16,941 nt of DNA from positions 1 through 16,941 of the forward strand of contig JASLHL010000070.1 of assembly GCA_030152225.1 (NCBI GenBank), read 5' to 3'. Made by a program: the position numbers and the translations under genes. Under the pieces are notes generated by a model, which worked only from the letters and a program-made list of their open reading frames with translations, did no database searches and had not been told where the DNA came from. Origin of the DNA: Flavobacterium sp. (lineage in GTDB: Bacteria > Bacteroidota > Bacteroidia > Flavobacteriales > Flavobacteriaceae). Of this stretch, positions 1-9,619 are shown piece after piece (the first letter of the stretch is position 1; every line of letters starts with the position of its first letter).

Positions 1-42
1 TCTCTTTAACTCTTTGTGCAAGTCAATTTCAATTGATTTCAT
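1..42 (-). CDS. recQ: RecQ-type ATP-dependent DNA helicase, N-terminal fragment (partial)
   Basis: Reading leftward from the ATG at 42, the window edge leaves only 14 residues, MKSIEIDLHKELKR, with no stop. The DLHKELK pattern matches my memory of the extreme N-terminus of flavobacterial RecQ helicases, just before the helicase core. recQ lying divergent to a kdsD-type gene is also a familiar order in this family. RecQ unwinds DNA 3' to 5' in recombination and replication-fork repair. The recognition rests on very few residues plus context, so it is moderate at best. If correct, it leaves only about 90 nt for both divergent promoters and argues against the upstream ATG for kdsD. Confidence 0.5.
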   Translation of the reverse strand, partial: MKSIEIDLHKELKR

Positions 43-64
43 TATTTTTGTATGGTATTTTACA

Positions 65-72
65 TAAATTTG
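65..72 (+). promoter_or_regulatory. Candidate -7 element (TAAATTTG) for the kdsD-tatC-lptB operon
   Basis: TAAATTTG fits the Bacteroidota consensus TAnnTTTG exactly and lies about 60 nt before the TTG proposed as the kdsD start. No TTG or TTTG -33 element stands at the usual spacing. A second match, TATTTTTG at 43-50, is an alternative. Motifs this AT-rich recur by chance. Confidence 0.3.
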
Positions 73-132
73 CAGTACCTAAAGATAAACATTTTCTTTG
101 GTGCAATCCTAATATTTAACATTCTCGTCATT

Positions 133-1098
133 TTGAATACATCTACAACTATATTACAACGCGCAAAACAGACTTTACTATCTGAAAGTGAAAGCATTAA
201 AAAGCTAATTGATTACTTAACTGAAGACTTCACGGTGGCTGTACAAACCCTTTTGGCTTGTAGAGGTCGTGTCGTTGTTACAGGGATTGGAAAAAGTGCG
301 TTAATCGGAAGCAAAATTGTCGCTACCTTCAACTCTACTGGAACACCTGCACTTTTTATGCATGCATCTGAAGCTGTTCACGGCGATTTAGGGTTGCTTC
401 AACCCGATGATTGTGTTATTTGTATCTCTAATAGCGGAAATAGCCCCGAGATCAAAGTACTAACTCCTTTACTCAAGCGTTTTGGCAATACCCTTATTGC
501 TATAACTGCGAATGAAAATTCGTTTCTCGGCAAAAATGCAGATTGTGTTTTACTGTCAAAAGTAGATCGCGAATCAGATCCAAACAATTTAGCACCAATG
601 GACAGTACAACGGCTCAATTAGTTTTAGGCGATGCTTTAGCCGCATGCTTAATTGAATGTAGAAATTTCACAGCCAATGATTTTGCCCTATATCACCCAG
701 GAGGTGCTTTAGGTAAAAAATTACTCTTGTTGGTACAGGATATCCTCAACAGTGAAAATAAACCCATGGTAGCTCCTGATTCATCGATCAAGGATGTTAT
801 TGTAGAAATTTCTCAAAAACGCCTAGGCGTAACAGCTGTAATTGATAATAATATCTTAATTGGCATAATTACAGATGGCGATTTACGTAGAATGTTACAA
901 AATAATACTAGCTTTGAAGCCATTCAAGCAAAAGATATTATGAGTATTCATCCCAAAACGATTGAATCCGATCAGTTGGTTTCTAAGGCATTATCGATAC
1001 TAGAAGACAATTCGATTACCCAATTAATCGTTACTACACAGGGGGAATACCAAGGTATCATTCATTTACACGACATTTTAAAAGAAGGAATAGTATAA
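133..1098 (+). CDS. kdsD: Arabinose-5-phosphate isomerase, KpsF/GutQ family (SIS + two CBS domains)
   Basis: Interconverts D-ribulose 5-phosphate and D-arabinose 5-phosphate, the first step towards Kdo, the inner-core sugar of LPS; cytoplasmic. Numbered from the TTG at 133, the protein has 321 residues, the usual family length. It has a SIS sugar-phosphate domain (about 40-180) with GIGKS at 51-55, SNSGNS at 99-104 and the conserved HPGG at 188-191, then two CBS domains (about 200-260 and 270-320). I chose the TTG because an in-frame ATG at 52 would add 27 hydrophobic, non-family residues and would start only 9 nt from the divergent recQ start. No other in-frame ATG lies near the N-terminus. 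tatC follows after 3 nt, so the two are probably co-transcribed. The function is well supported by family; the exact start is inferred. Confidence 0.93.
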   Translation: MNTSTTILQRAKQTLLSESESIKKLIDYLTEDFTVAVQTLLACRGRVVVTGIGKSALIGSKIVATFNSTGTPALFMHASEAVHGDLGLLQPDDCVICISNSGNSPEIKVLTPLLKRFGNTLIAITANENSFLGKNADCVLLSKVDRESDPNNLAPMDSTTAQLVLGDALAACLIECRNFTANDFALYHPGGALGKKLLLLVQDILNSENKPMVAPDSSIKDVIVEISQKRLGVTAVIDNNILIGIITDGDLRRMLQNNTSFEAIQAKDIMSIHPKTIESDQLVSKALSILEDNSITQLIVTTQGEYQGIIHLHDILKEGIV

Positions 1099-1101
1099 CA
1101 A

Positions 1102-1941
1102 ATGGCAAAACAGAAAAACTCAGAAAAGGCAATGTCCTTTTTAGACCATTTAGAAGAATTGAGATGGCTTTTAATCCGCGCTTCTGTCTTTATTTTAGGA
1201 GGTGGTATCATCGCATTCTTTTTTAGAGATTTCATTTTTAACAAAATAATTTTCGGTCCTAAAAACAGTGATTTTGTAACGTATCAATTCTTTTGTAAAA
1301 TCGCGCAATACTTTAATTTTGACGATAGTTTTTGTCAACAAGAACTTCCGTTTGAAATTCAAAACAGAACCATGGACGGTCAATTTTCTGTCATGATGTG
1401 GACGTGTATAACTGCCGGTTTTATCATTTCAGTGCCCTTTATATTATGGGAAATTTGGAAATTTATCAGTCCAGCACTATACAAAAAAGAGAAAAAATAC
1501 GCGAAGCTTTTTATTGTAGTTTCCTCTTTCTTATTCTTTTTAGGGGTGTTATTTGGTTACTATGTTATTACTCCGCTATCCATCAATTTCTTAGTTAACT
1601 TACAGGTTAGTGATGTGGTAAAGAATGACATTGATATCAACTCATATATTGGATTAGTCAAAACCACTTCAATCGCTTGTGGTCTAATTTTCGAGCTACC
1701 CATCATCATGTATTTTTTATCTGTATTAGGATTGGTGACTCCACAATTCTTGAGAGAATACAGAAAATACGCCATTGTATTAATTTTAATTCTGGCCGCT
1801 ATTATTACCCCTCCGGATGTGATTAGCCAGATTATAGTATCCATTCCCTTATTAATTCTGTATGAAATTAGTATTTATATCTCTAAATTTGTTCAGAAGA
1901 ACCCTAAAACAGAAGTTTTAGTACAAAACAAAAAGGACTAG
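1102..1941 (+). CDS. tatC: Twin-arginine translocase subunit TatC
   Basis: Inner-membrane receptor of the Tat pathway, which exports folded proteins carrying a twin-arginine signal. The N-terminal signature SFLDHLEELR (residues 12-21) and the conserved GLIFELP segment (the family Glu of TM4) are both present. About six hydrophobic helices are visible. The periplasmic loop after TM1 is long (about residues 45-95) and Cys-containing, as in Bacteroidota TatC proteins that are longer than E. coli TatC. It has 279 residues and ends in a Lys-rich cytoplasmic tail. It sits between kdsD (3-nt gap) and lptB (2-nt gap), clearly in one operon. No tatA or tatB is nearby, so its partner must be encoded elsewhere. 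Confidence 0.95.
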   Translation: MAKQKNSEKAMSFLDHLEELRWLLIRASVFILGGGIIAFFFRDFIFNKIIFGPKNSDFVTYQFFCKIAQYFNFDDSFCQQELPFEIQNRTMDGQFSVMMWTCITAGFIISVPFILWEIWKFISPALYKKEKKYAKLFIVVSSFLFFLGVLFGYYVITPLSINFLVNLQVSDVVKNDIDINSYIGLVKTTSIACGLIFELPIIMYFLSVLGLVTPQFLREYRKYAIVLILILAAIITPPDVISQIIVSIPLLILYEISIYISKFVQKNPKTEVLVQNKKD

Positions 1942-1943
1942 TC

Positions 1944-2687
1944 ATGAAATTAAGAGCAGACAATATTGTCAAGATATACAAGAAGAGAAAAGTCGTAAAA
2001 GGTGTTTCTGTTGAAGTAAATCAAGGAGAGATTGTGGGGTTATTAGGCCCTAATGGAGCGGGAAAAACAACTTCATTTTACATGATTGTTGGGTTGGTAA
2101 AACCTAACTTAGGCCATATTTATTTAGACAATATGGACATCACCAATTTCCCTATGTATAAACGTGGACAACACGGCATTGGTTATCTAGCGCAAGAGCC
2201 TTCCGTATTTAGAAAACTTAGTATTGAAGACAATATTTTAAGTGTACTGCAACTGACCAAGCTTTCTAAACAAGAACAAGTAGCGAAAATGGAATCGCTA
2301 ATTGCCGAATTCAACCTAGAACACATTCGCACCAATCGTGGAGATTTACTATCAGGGGGGGAACGTCGAAGAACAGAAATTGCCCGTGCCTTGGCAACGG
2401 ATCCGAAATTTATTTTACTCGATGAACCTTTTGCTGGAGTTGACCCTGTTGCTGTTGAGGATATTCAACGTATTGTAGCCAAATTAAAAAATAAAAATAT
2501 TGGTATTTTAATTACCGACCACAATGTACAAGAAACACTCGCTATCACAGACAAAACCTACTTAATGTTTGAAGGAGGTATTTTGAAAGCAGGAATTCCA
2601 GAAGAACTTGCCGAAGATGAGATGGTAAGAAAAGTATATTTAGGTCAAAACTTCGAATTACGTAAAAAGAAATTAGATTTTGATTAG
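1944..2687 (+). CDS. lptB: LPS export ABC transporter ATP-binding protein LptB
   Basis: ATPase that powers extraction of LPS from the inner membrane by LptFG and its passage through the Lpt bridge. Motifs in order: Walker A GPNGAGKTT (35-43), Q-loop Q84, signature LSGGE (136-140), Walker B FILLDE (156-161) and switch His193. Its 247 residues match the family, and the FAGVDP stretch after Walker B is typical of LptB. It starts 2 nt after the tatC stop. Together with kdsD, the operon pairs Kdo supply with LPS transport. The membrane partners LptF, LptG and LptC are not in this window. Confidence 0.95.
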   Translation: MKLRADNIVKIYKKRKVVKGVSVEVNQGEIVGLLGPNGAGKTTSFYMIVGLVKPNLGHIYLDNMDITNFPMYKRGQHGIGYLAQEPSVFRKLSIEDNILSVLQLTKLSKQEQVAKMESLIAEFNLEHIRTNRGDLLSGGERRRTEIARALATDPKFILLDEPFAGVDPVAVEDIQRIVAKLKNKNIGILITDHNVQETLAITDKTYLMFEGGILKAGIPEELAEDEMVRKVYLGQNFELRKKKLDFD

Positions 2688-2776
2688 AATAAAGATTAAA
2701 AAACTAATAGTAGTAGCCTTTTGCTTTTATTTGTAAAATATTGCTACTTTTACTTTTATTCAACTTAACAAAGTTC

Positions 2777-2784
2777 TATTTTTG
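2777..2784 (+). promoter_or_regulatory. Candidate -7 element (TATTTTTG) before the wza-like gene
   Basis: TATTTTTG matches TAnnTTTG exactly, 14 nt before the ATG at 2799. The 111-nt gap after lptB is AT-rich and has no convincing terminator, so some read-through from lptB is possible. I see no clear -33 element. The implied leader is only a few nucleotides long. Confidence 0.3.
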
Positions 2785-2798
2785 CAAAAAAATTAACA

Positions 2799-3581
2799 AT
2801 GAAATTAAGAAGCTTATTTGTAGTATTACTTATTTCTACTACTGTTTTTTTCACTTCTTGTGCCTCAAGAGAATCGATGGTTTACTATCAAAATATAGAG
2901 GATGTATTAGCCAAGAATAATACCGTAGATCGATTTGAAACGTATCTACAGCCTGACGATTTATTAATGATTATTGTTTCTGCTCAAGATAAAGAGGCGG
3001 CTGAACCATTCAATTTAATGAATACCATGCTTACCAATTTGAACAATCCTGCTGGTATGGGATCTGCTCAACAACAGCTTTACTTGGTAGACAATAAGGG
3101 TAACATCGAATTTCCTGTTTTGGGTACGATTAACATCAGTGGATTAACTAAAAAACAAGCCATTGATTATCTAACGGCAGAAATTAGCAAGTACATTGTT
3201 CGCCCTATCGTCAATATGCGTATCATGAACTACAAAATTACAGTGCAAGGAGAGGTAAATCGACCTGGGATTCATACCGTGGTAAGCGAGCGCTTAACAT
3301 TATCAGATGCGATAGCTCTTTCTGGAGATTTAACTGTTTATGGAAAAAGAGATAATATTCTTGTCATCCGCGAAGTCGAAGGCAAACGCATCCCTTATCG
3401 TGTAGATATGACTAAAGCTGATTTTATGACGTCTCCTTACTACTATTTGAATCAAAATGATATTGTCTATGTTGAACCTAACAAAACGAAAGTAAATTCT
3501 TCTGTTGTTGGTCCTAACTTAACGGTGGGTATCTCGGCTTTATCTCTATTAATAACCATAATTTCGATTGCAACTAGATAA
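2799..3581 (+). CDS. Polysaccharide export outer-membrane lipoprotein (Wza/BexD-type)
   Basis: Predicted outer-membrane channel component for capsule or exopolysaccharide. It has a lipoprotein signal with lipobox FTSC and lipid-bearing Cys21, a polysaccharide-biosynthesis/export domain (about 45-140), then one SLBB-like region (about 145-195, beginning ITVQGEVNRPG). A C-terminal hydrophobic segment (about 238-258) may span the outer membrane. At 260 residues it is shorter than E. coli Wza (about 380), as is usual for Bacteroidota homologues. The residues after Cys21 (ASRES) lack the acidic surface-export signal, consistent with a periplasm-facing lipoprotein. The kinase/co-polymerase gene follows after 4 nt, so the pair forms an export unit. 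Confidence 0.9.
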   Translation: MKLRSLFVVLLISTTVFFTSCASRESMVYYQNIEDVLAKNNTVDRFETYLQPDDLLMIIVSAQDKEAAEPFNLMNTMLTNLNNPAGMGSAQQQLYLVDNKGNIEFPVLGTINISGLTKKQAIDYLTAEISKYIVRPIVNMRIMNYKITVQGEVNRPGIHTVVSERLTLSDAIALSGDLTVYGKRDNILVIREVEGKRIPYRVDMTKADFMTSPYYYLNQNDIVYVEPNKTKVNSSVVGPNLTVGISALSLLITIISIATR

Positions 3582-3585
3582 AAAA

Positions 3586-5997
3586 ATGGAAGGAAATTTT
3601 GACAATAGCGAAAACGTTAGTGTAAATATTCGCGAAGAACTAGAGAAGTATCTCATCCACTGGAGATGGTTTGTTGTAAGTATATTTCTTACACTTATAC
3701 TGGGGTTTATCTACCTTCGTTATACAGAAAAAACCTATAAGGTTAATACAACCATTGTAGTTAAAGACGAAAAAAGAGGTGGTGGTATTTCTACCGAACT
3801 CTCTGCATTTGCAGATTTAGGTTTATTATCAGGAGGAAAGAGTAATCTTGAAAACGAAACACAGATTTTGTCTTCTCGTACTTTGGCTGAAAGAACCGTA
3901 CGTCGTTTGCAATTGAATATTTCTTATATCAATGAAGGCCGTTTAATCAATAGTGAGTTATACAACAACAGTCCAATAGATTTTAACTTTATTGAACGCG
4001 TTTTCGATTTTGACAACATTACGTATACCTTTTACGTAAAAGATATTACAGAAACTTCATTCACTCTGTTGGACCTAGAGAAGGTAAAGCTAGGAACATT
4101 TGAATACAACACGCCTATTGAAACCGTTTTAGGAAAATTAATTGTTACTCGAAATGCGCCAAAACCTGTAGCTACTTTACACAAATTAAAAATAGAAAAA
4201 GAGGAAGATAAAGAAGAGATTAACAACATTATCGTTGAAATACAATCTATCGAAAGAGTAACGGATTACTTTGTAAAAAACGTACAAATCGCACCTACAG
4301 ATAAGTTTTCAAGTATCCTTGACTTATCTTTACTAAGTCCTACTCCCGCTAAAGCTATTGATTATTTGGATAATTTAGTTACCATCTACAATGATGGTGC
4401 TATTGCAGACAAGCGTTACATTTCAGAAAAGACATCTGAGTTTATTGATAGTCGCTTAAAACTTATTACAGATGAATTAAGTGATGTAGAAAAAACTGTA
4501 GAAGGCTATAAAGCTAGAAATAGCATTACGGATATTCCTACTGAATTAGGTCTATTCTTGCAGAATGCCAATGTATACGACAAACAAATCATTGAAAACG
4601 AAACAGAGTTAAAAGTAGTTTCGTCTTTAATTGAGTTCTTAAAAAACAGCAAGCAAAACGAGCTTCTACCCAATCTGATTTCATCTGACGCTAACGTAAA
4701 TACGCAGATTAATCAGTACAATATGGTTGTTTTAGAACGTAATCGAATCAGCACAAGTTCTACTGACTTGAACCCAGCGGTAGTCAAATACGACGATCAA
4801 ATTGCTGCGTTGAAAGCTTCGGTATCGGGAAGTTTAGTCCGTTTAGAAAGCTCTTTAAAAATTACCAAAAAAGAGTTAGAAAGTAAAGAAAATGAATTGC
4901 GTTCTAAATTATCTCAAGTTCCTAGACAAGAACGAGAATTTAGAATTATTGATAGACAACAAAAAGTAAAAGAGGCAATCTACCTTTACTTGTTCCAAAA
5001 AAGAGAAGAAACGGCTATTGCATTAGCAGCAACTGACCTTAACGCCAAAGTAATTGATACAGCACAAAGTTCAGAAAAACCAGTTTCGCCTAAAAAGATG
5101 ATTGTTTTACTGGCAGCTCTTATTTTAGGAGGGTTAATTCCTTTTGTTGTGATATACTTACGTCTATTACTCGATACAAAAGTGAAGAATCGCATCGATA
5201 TTGAAAATAATACGAATGTACCATTCTTAGGTGATATTCCGCATTCGGATGACAATGAGAACATCATCGATTTATCGAGTCGTTCAAGTTCGGCAGAAGC
5301 TTTGCGTATTATACGTACTAACCTAGAATTTATGCTAGGAAATGTACCAGAAGGAAAGGCAAAAACAATTTTCTTAACTTCTACTTTCCCTAAAGAAGGA
5401 AAAACATTTACCTCAGTAAATCTAGCTGCTACGATAGCACTCTCAGGAAAACGAACCCTTTTAATTGGTATGGACTTGCGTAATCCTCGATTAGATGATT
5501 ACTTAACCTTACCATCAAAAGGAGTTTCTGATTACCTCTTGAGAAAAAATGTCGACATTGATCAATTTATTGTTAAAATTGATGGATATGAGAATCTTTT
5601 TGCCTTGCCTGCAGGAACAATTCCACCCAATCCAGCTGAATTATTAATGGGGGATGCAATAGGTAATATGTTTACGAAATTAAAGTCAGAGTACGATTAT
5701 ATTATTGTCGATACTGCTCCAGTTAGTTTGGTAACGGACACCCTATTAATCAGTAAGTTCTCTGATACATTCATTTATGTAACAAGAGCGAACTACTTAG
5801 ATAAACGCATGTTAAAACTACCAACGGATTTACACCGTGAAGGTAAATTGAAAAACATGTCTATTATCCTAAATGACACCATTACAATGAAAGGATATGG
5901 AGGTTATGGTTACGGTTATGGCTACGGTTATGGTTATGGACATGATGTTCAACAAGATAATCGCCCGTGGTGGAAAAAACTATTAAACTTAAAATAA
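3586..5997 (+). CDS. Wzc-like polysaccharide co-polymerase / BY-type tyrosine autokinase
   Basis: Inner-membrane regulator of polysaccharide chain length and export, partner of the lipoprotein just upstream. From the ATG at 3586 (4 nt after the previous stop) it has 803 residues. In order: TM1 (about 26-44), Wzz-type periplasmic region with long coiled coils, TM2 (about 506-526) preceded by EKPVSPKK, then the cytoplasmic kinase. The kinase has the oligomerisation motif ExxRxxR (E571, R574, R577), Walker A (S599 to T607, PKEGKT), Walker A' (LIGMDLRNP from 626) and Walker B (IIVDTAP, Asp709). The first Asp of the usual DxD in Walker A' is Gly628. The C-terminal tyrosine cluster is a GY repeat with seven Tyr between 771 and 784. 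A TTG at 3568 would add six residues and overlap the previous gene, so it was not used. No cognate phosphatase or glycosyltransferase follows. Confidence 0.9.
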   Translation: MEGNFDNSENVSVNIREELEKYLIHWRWFVVSIFLTLILGFIYLRYTEKTYKVNTTIVVKDEKRGGGISTELSAFADLGLLSGGKSNLENETQILSSRTLAERTVRRLQLNISYINEGRLINSELYNNSPIDFNFIERVFDFDNITYTFYVKDITETSFTLLDLEKVKLGTFEYNTPIETVLGKLIVTRNAPKPVATLHKLKIEKEEDKEEINNIIVEIQSIERVTDYFVKNVQIAPTDKFSSILDLSLLSPTPAKAIDYLDNLVTIYNDGAIADKRYISEKTSEFIDSRLKLITDELSDVEKTVEGYKARNSITDIPTELGLFLQNANVYDKQIIENETELKVVSSLIEFLKNSKQNELLPNLISSDANVNTQINQYNMVVLERNRISTSSTDLNPAVVKYDDQIAALKASVSGSLVRLESSLKITKKELESKENELRSKLSQVPRQEREFRIIDRQQKVKEAIYLYLFQKREETAIALAATDLNAKVIDTAQSSEKPVSPKKMIVLLAALILGGLIPFVVIYLRLLLDTKVKNRIDIENNTNVPFLGDIPHSDDNENIIDLSSRSSSAEALRIIRTNLEFMLGNVPEGKAKTIFLTSTFPKEGKTFTSVNLAATIALSGKRTLLIGMDLRNPRLDDYLTLPSKGVSDYLLRKNVDIDQFIVKIDGYENLFALPAGTIPPNPAELLMGDAIGNMFTKLKSEYDYIIVDTAPVSLVTDTLLISKFSDTFIYVTRANYLDKRMLKLPTDLHREGKLKNMSIILNDTITMKGYGGYGYGYGYGYGYGHDVQQDNRPWWKKLLNLK
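5893..5940 (+). repeat. GGTTAY-type in-frame repeat encoding the Gly-Tyr tail of the Wzc-like kinase
   Basis: Alternating Gly and Tyr codons encode seven tyrosines (GYGGYGYG..., residues 770-785). Synonymous changes (tat/tac, ggt/ggc/gga) break perfect DNA identity, which suggests the repeat is kept at the protein level. Tyr-rich tails of BY kinases are autophosphorylation sites in the known family. Confidence 0.8.
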
Positions 5998-6010
5998 CAA
6001 GATAAAACCC

Positions 6011-6047
6011 AAAGGGCTGACATAGGATTGTGTCAGCCCTTTTTTTT
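6011..6047 (+). terminator. Rho-independent terminator after the wzc-like gene
   Basis: A perfect 9-bp GC-rich stem, GGGCTGACA (6014-6022) with TGTCAGCCC (6031-6039), encloses an 8-nt loop and is followed by eight T (6040-6047). Upstream AAA extends the stem to 12 bp. It lies 14 nt after the stop codon and is the strongest terminator in the window. Confidence 0.92.
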
Positions 6048-6170
6048 ACCAATATTACTTTTTTAGTCTAACAAAAATAACAATAAAGCAATTTTACTTA
6101 TGCATATTAGAAACTTAACAATTCTACTGTTATATCACTGAATTAGCACGTTTTTCTCAATGCTTATGAT

Positions 6171-6178
6171 TATATTTG
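6171..6178 (+). promoter_or_regulatory. Candidate -7 element (TATATTTG) for icd
   Basis: TATATTTG matches TAnnTTTG and lies about 70 nt before the icd ATG. The gene stands alone after a strong terminator, so a promoter must lie in 6048-6248. No exact TTTG is present at -33; a run of T (6151-6155) is the nearest thing. The rest of this 200-nt leader has no obvious structured RNA. Confidence 0.4.
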
Positions 6179-6200
6179 CTTGTATATTACAATGTTTTAG

Positions 6201-8471
<2,271 letters not shown>

Positions 8472-8488
8472 TCCATACGCATAAGCAT

Positions 8489-8523
8489 AAAAAAAGCCAC
8501 TATTTTTTACTAGTGGCTTTTTT
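8489..8523. terminator. Terminator hairpin after icd (A- and T-flanked)
   Basis: Stem GCCACTA (8496-8502) with TAGTGGC (8511-8517), loop of 8 nt, flanked by seven A upstream and six T downstream. The A/T flanks extend the stem and make it usable from either side, but only icd reads into it here. Confidence 0.88.
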
Positions 8524-8756
8524 GTTTCCATAACTCAGGCAGGATGAGTACACCGAAGCCATTTTTCAGCCTATTAAAAGTACATTTTTTTCATTTAAAA
8601 ACTATAATTGAAAAATATAATTAAAATAAATTGAAATTAAATTATTTTTAATTCATATATTTATATATAATTTTAAATTAAAAGTAAATAAAAACCTACT
8701 TATTATTTGAATTATATACATATAGTCCGTATCATATGAATTAAAAAACCAACCCC
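8524..8756. other. Gene-free, extremely AT-rich spacer before the orphan lipoprotein
   Basis: The first 60 nt are of ordinary composition and include a short open stretch (MSTPKPFFSLLKV..., 26 codons from 8544) that I do not regard as a gene. From 8581 to 8700 I count 10 G/C in 120 nt (about 8%). This part is full of A/T runs and weak inverted repeats such as AATTAAA/TTTAATT. No exact TAnnTTTG element, RNA or coding signal is visible. It must contain the promoter of the lipoprotein gene. Confidence 0.6.
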
Positions 8757-9509
8757 ATGAAAAAAAATGTAAAAATTTTGATTGTAAGCCTCCTCCTCTT
8801 GAGCATTGGCTGCCAAAAAGAGGAGCAAGAGGAAGTGAGAAATTATGCTGAAGATGCTAGGATATTACAAGATTTTGTAACCATTGACACGCAAAATTTA
8901 GCCTACAATTTAAATCTAAATGCTAAAAGTGATTTATTGCGATTAATACCATCCAGCAGTGTGAATCAATTAGAAACAGTTTCAAATGAACATTTGGATC
9001 GGTTTAAGCACGAAATAAATGAGTTAAATTCCTTTATAAAAGATGAGATAAGAAACGGTGCTGCCTATGTTGAGATGAAGACAAATAGCAGTAGCTACTT
9101 CAAAGAACTAAATACGGACAGGATTCAGATTCGAAGCTCAAAAGAGAATGTTGCACACACAGATACAAAGCAACAAACTCTATCTCAAATGGGCAGTGTC
9201 TTTTTTTATAGAACTGGTGAAATTTCATCTCCTGATTATTTTATAGGAAAGGATCATATCGATTCACAGATTGATATTAATGGGCCAACGAGCAGTATTT
9301 CAGCGACGCTATTATGCAGCACAGGAACAAGTCCTCAAGGCTCAACAAGCAACCCTTCCTTACTAGTAATCACCTCGATGACGGGATTTTATTCTGGAAA
9401 TTTCAATTGGATCAATACTCAATCGGGAGATAATGTTACTTGGGCTTTCCAGGGAAAACTCAACACTTCTGATTTTTCGGTATCCGGTTATGCCCGTCTT
9501 ACAGATTAA
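8757..9509 (+). CDS. Uncharacterised lipoprotein, predicted surface-exposed
   Basis: I do not recognise a family. The 250-residue product has a Lys-rich N-terminus, a hydrophobic core and lipobox LSIGC with Cys19, so it should be lipid-anchored. The residues after the Cys (QKEEQEE) resemble the flavobacterial lipoprotein export signal (Q-K-D-D-E type), which sends lipoproteins to the outer face of the outer membrane. Residues about 30-110 look helical and charged. Residues about 145-250 look beta-rich, with many Ser, Thr and Gly, alternating hydrophobics and aromatic residues, as in a small binding or sandwich domain. One further Cys lies in the ATLLCSTG segment. It is alone between an AT-rich spacer and a terminator shared with purB, so context gives no function. 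Such isolated lipoproteins are often lineage-specific. Confidence 0.8.
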   Translation: MKKNVKILIVSLLLLSIGCQKEEQEEVRNYAEDARILQDFVTIDTQNLAYNLNLNAKSDLLRLIPSSSVNQLETVSNEHLDRFKHEINELNSFIKDEIRNGAAYVEMKTNSSSYFKELNTDRIQIRSSKENVAHTDTKQQTLSQMGSVFFYRTGEISSPDYFIGKDHIDSQIDINGPTSSISATLLCSTGTSPQGSTSNPSLLVITSMTGFYSGNFNWINTQSGDNVTWAFQGKLNTSDFSVSGYARLTD

Positions 9510-9580
9510 CACCTATCTATTGCTTCGATAAATAGCTAAATTGATCGCATCTTATTTCTACGTGTTGAAGATTATTTTTA

Positions 9581-9613
9581 AAAAAAAAGAACTGTTTTTC
9601 AACAGTTCTTTTT
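9581..9613. terminator. Bidirectional terminator between the lipoprotein gene and purB
   Basis: Stem GAACTGTT (9589-9596) with AACAGTTC (9601-9608) and a TTTC loop has eight A on the left and five T on the right. It lies between the convergent lipoprotein and purB stops, only 7 nt from the purB stop codon. It can end both transcripts. Confidence 0.88.
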
Positions 9614-9619
9614 ACTTTA

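Noticed and set aside
3568..3585. Upstream TTG start for the Wzc-like gene
   Set aside because: It would overlap the preceding gene by 14 nt, while an ATG 4 nt after that gene's stop gives a normal N-terminus.
8544..8624. Small open frame MSTPKPFFSLLKV... after icd
   Set aside because: Only 26 codons, running into 8% GC DNA with no supporting signals; no recognisable product.
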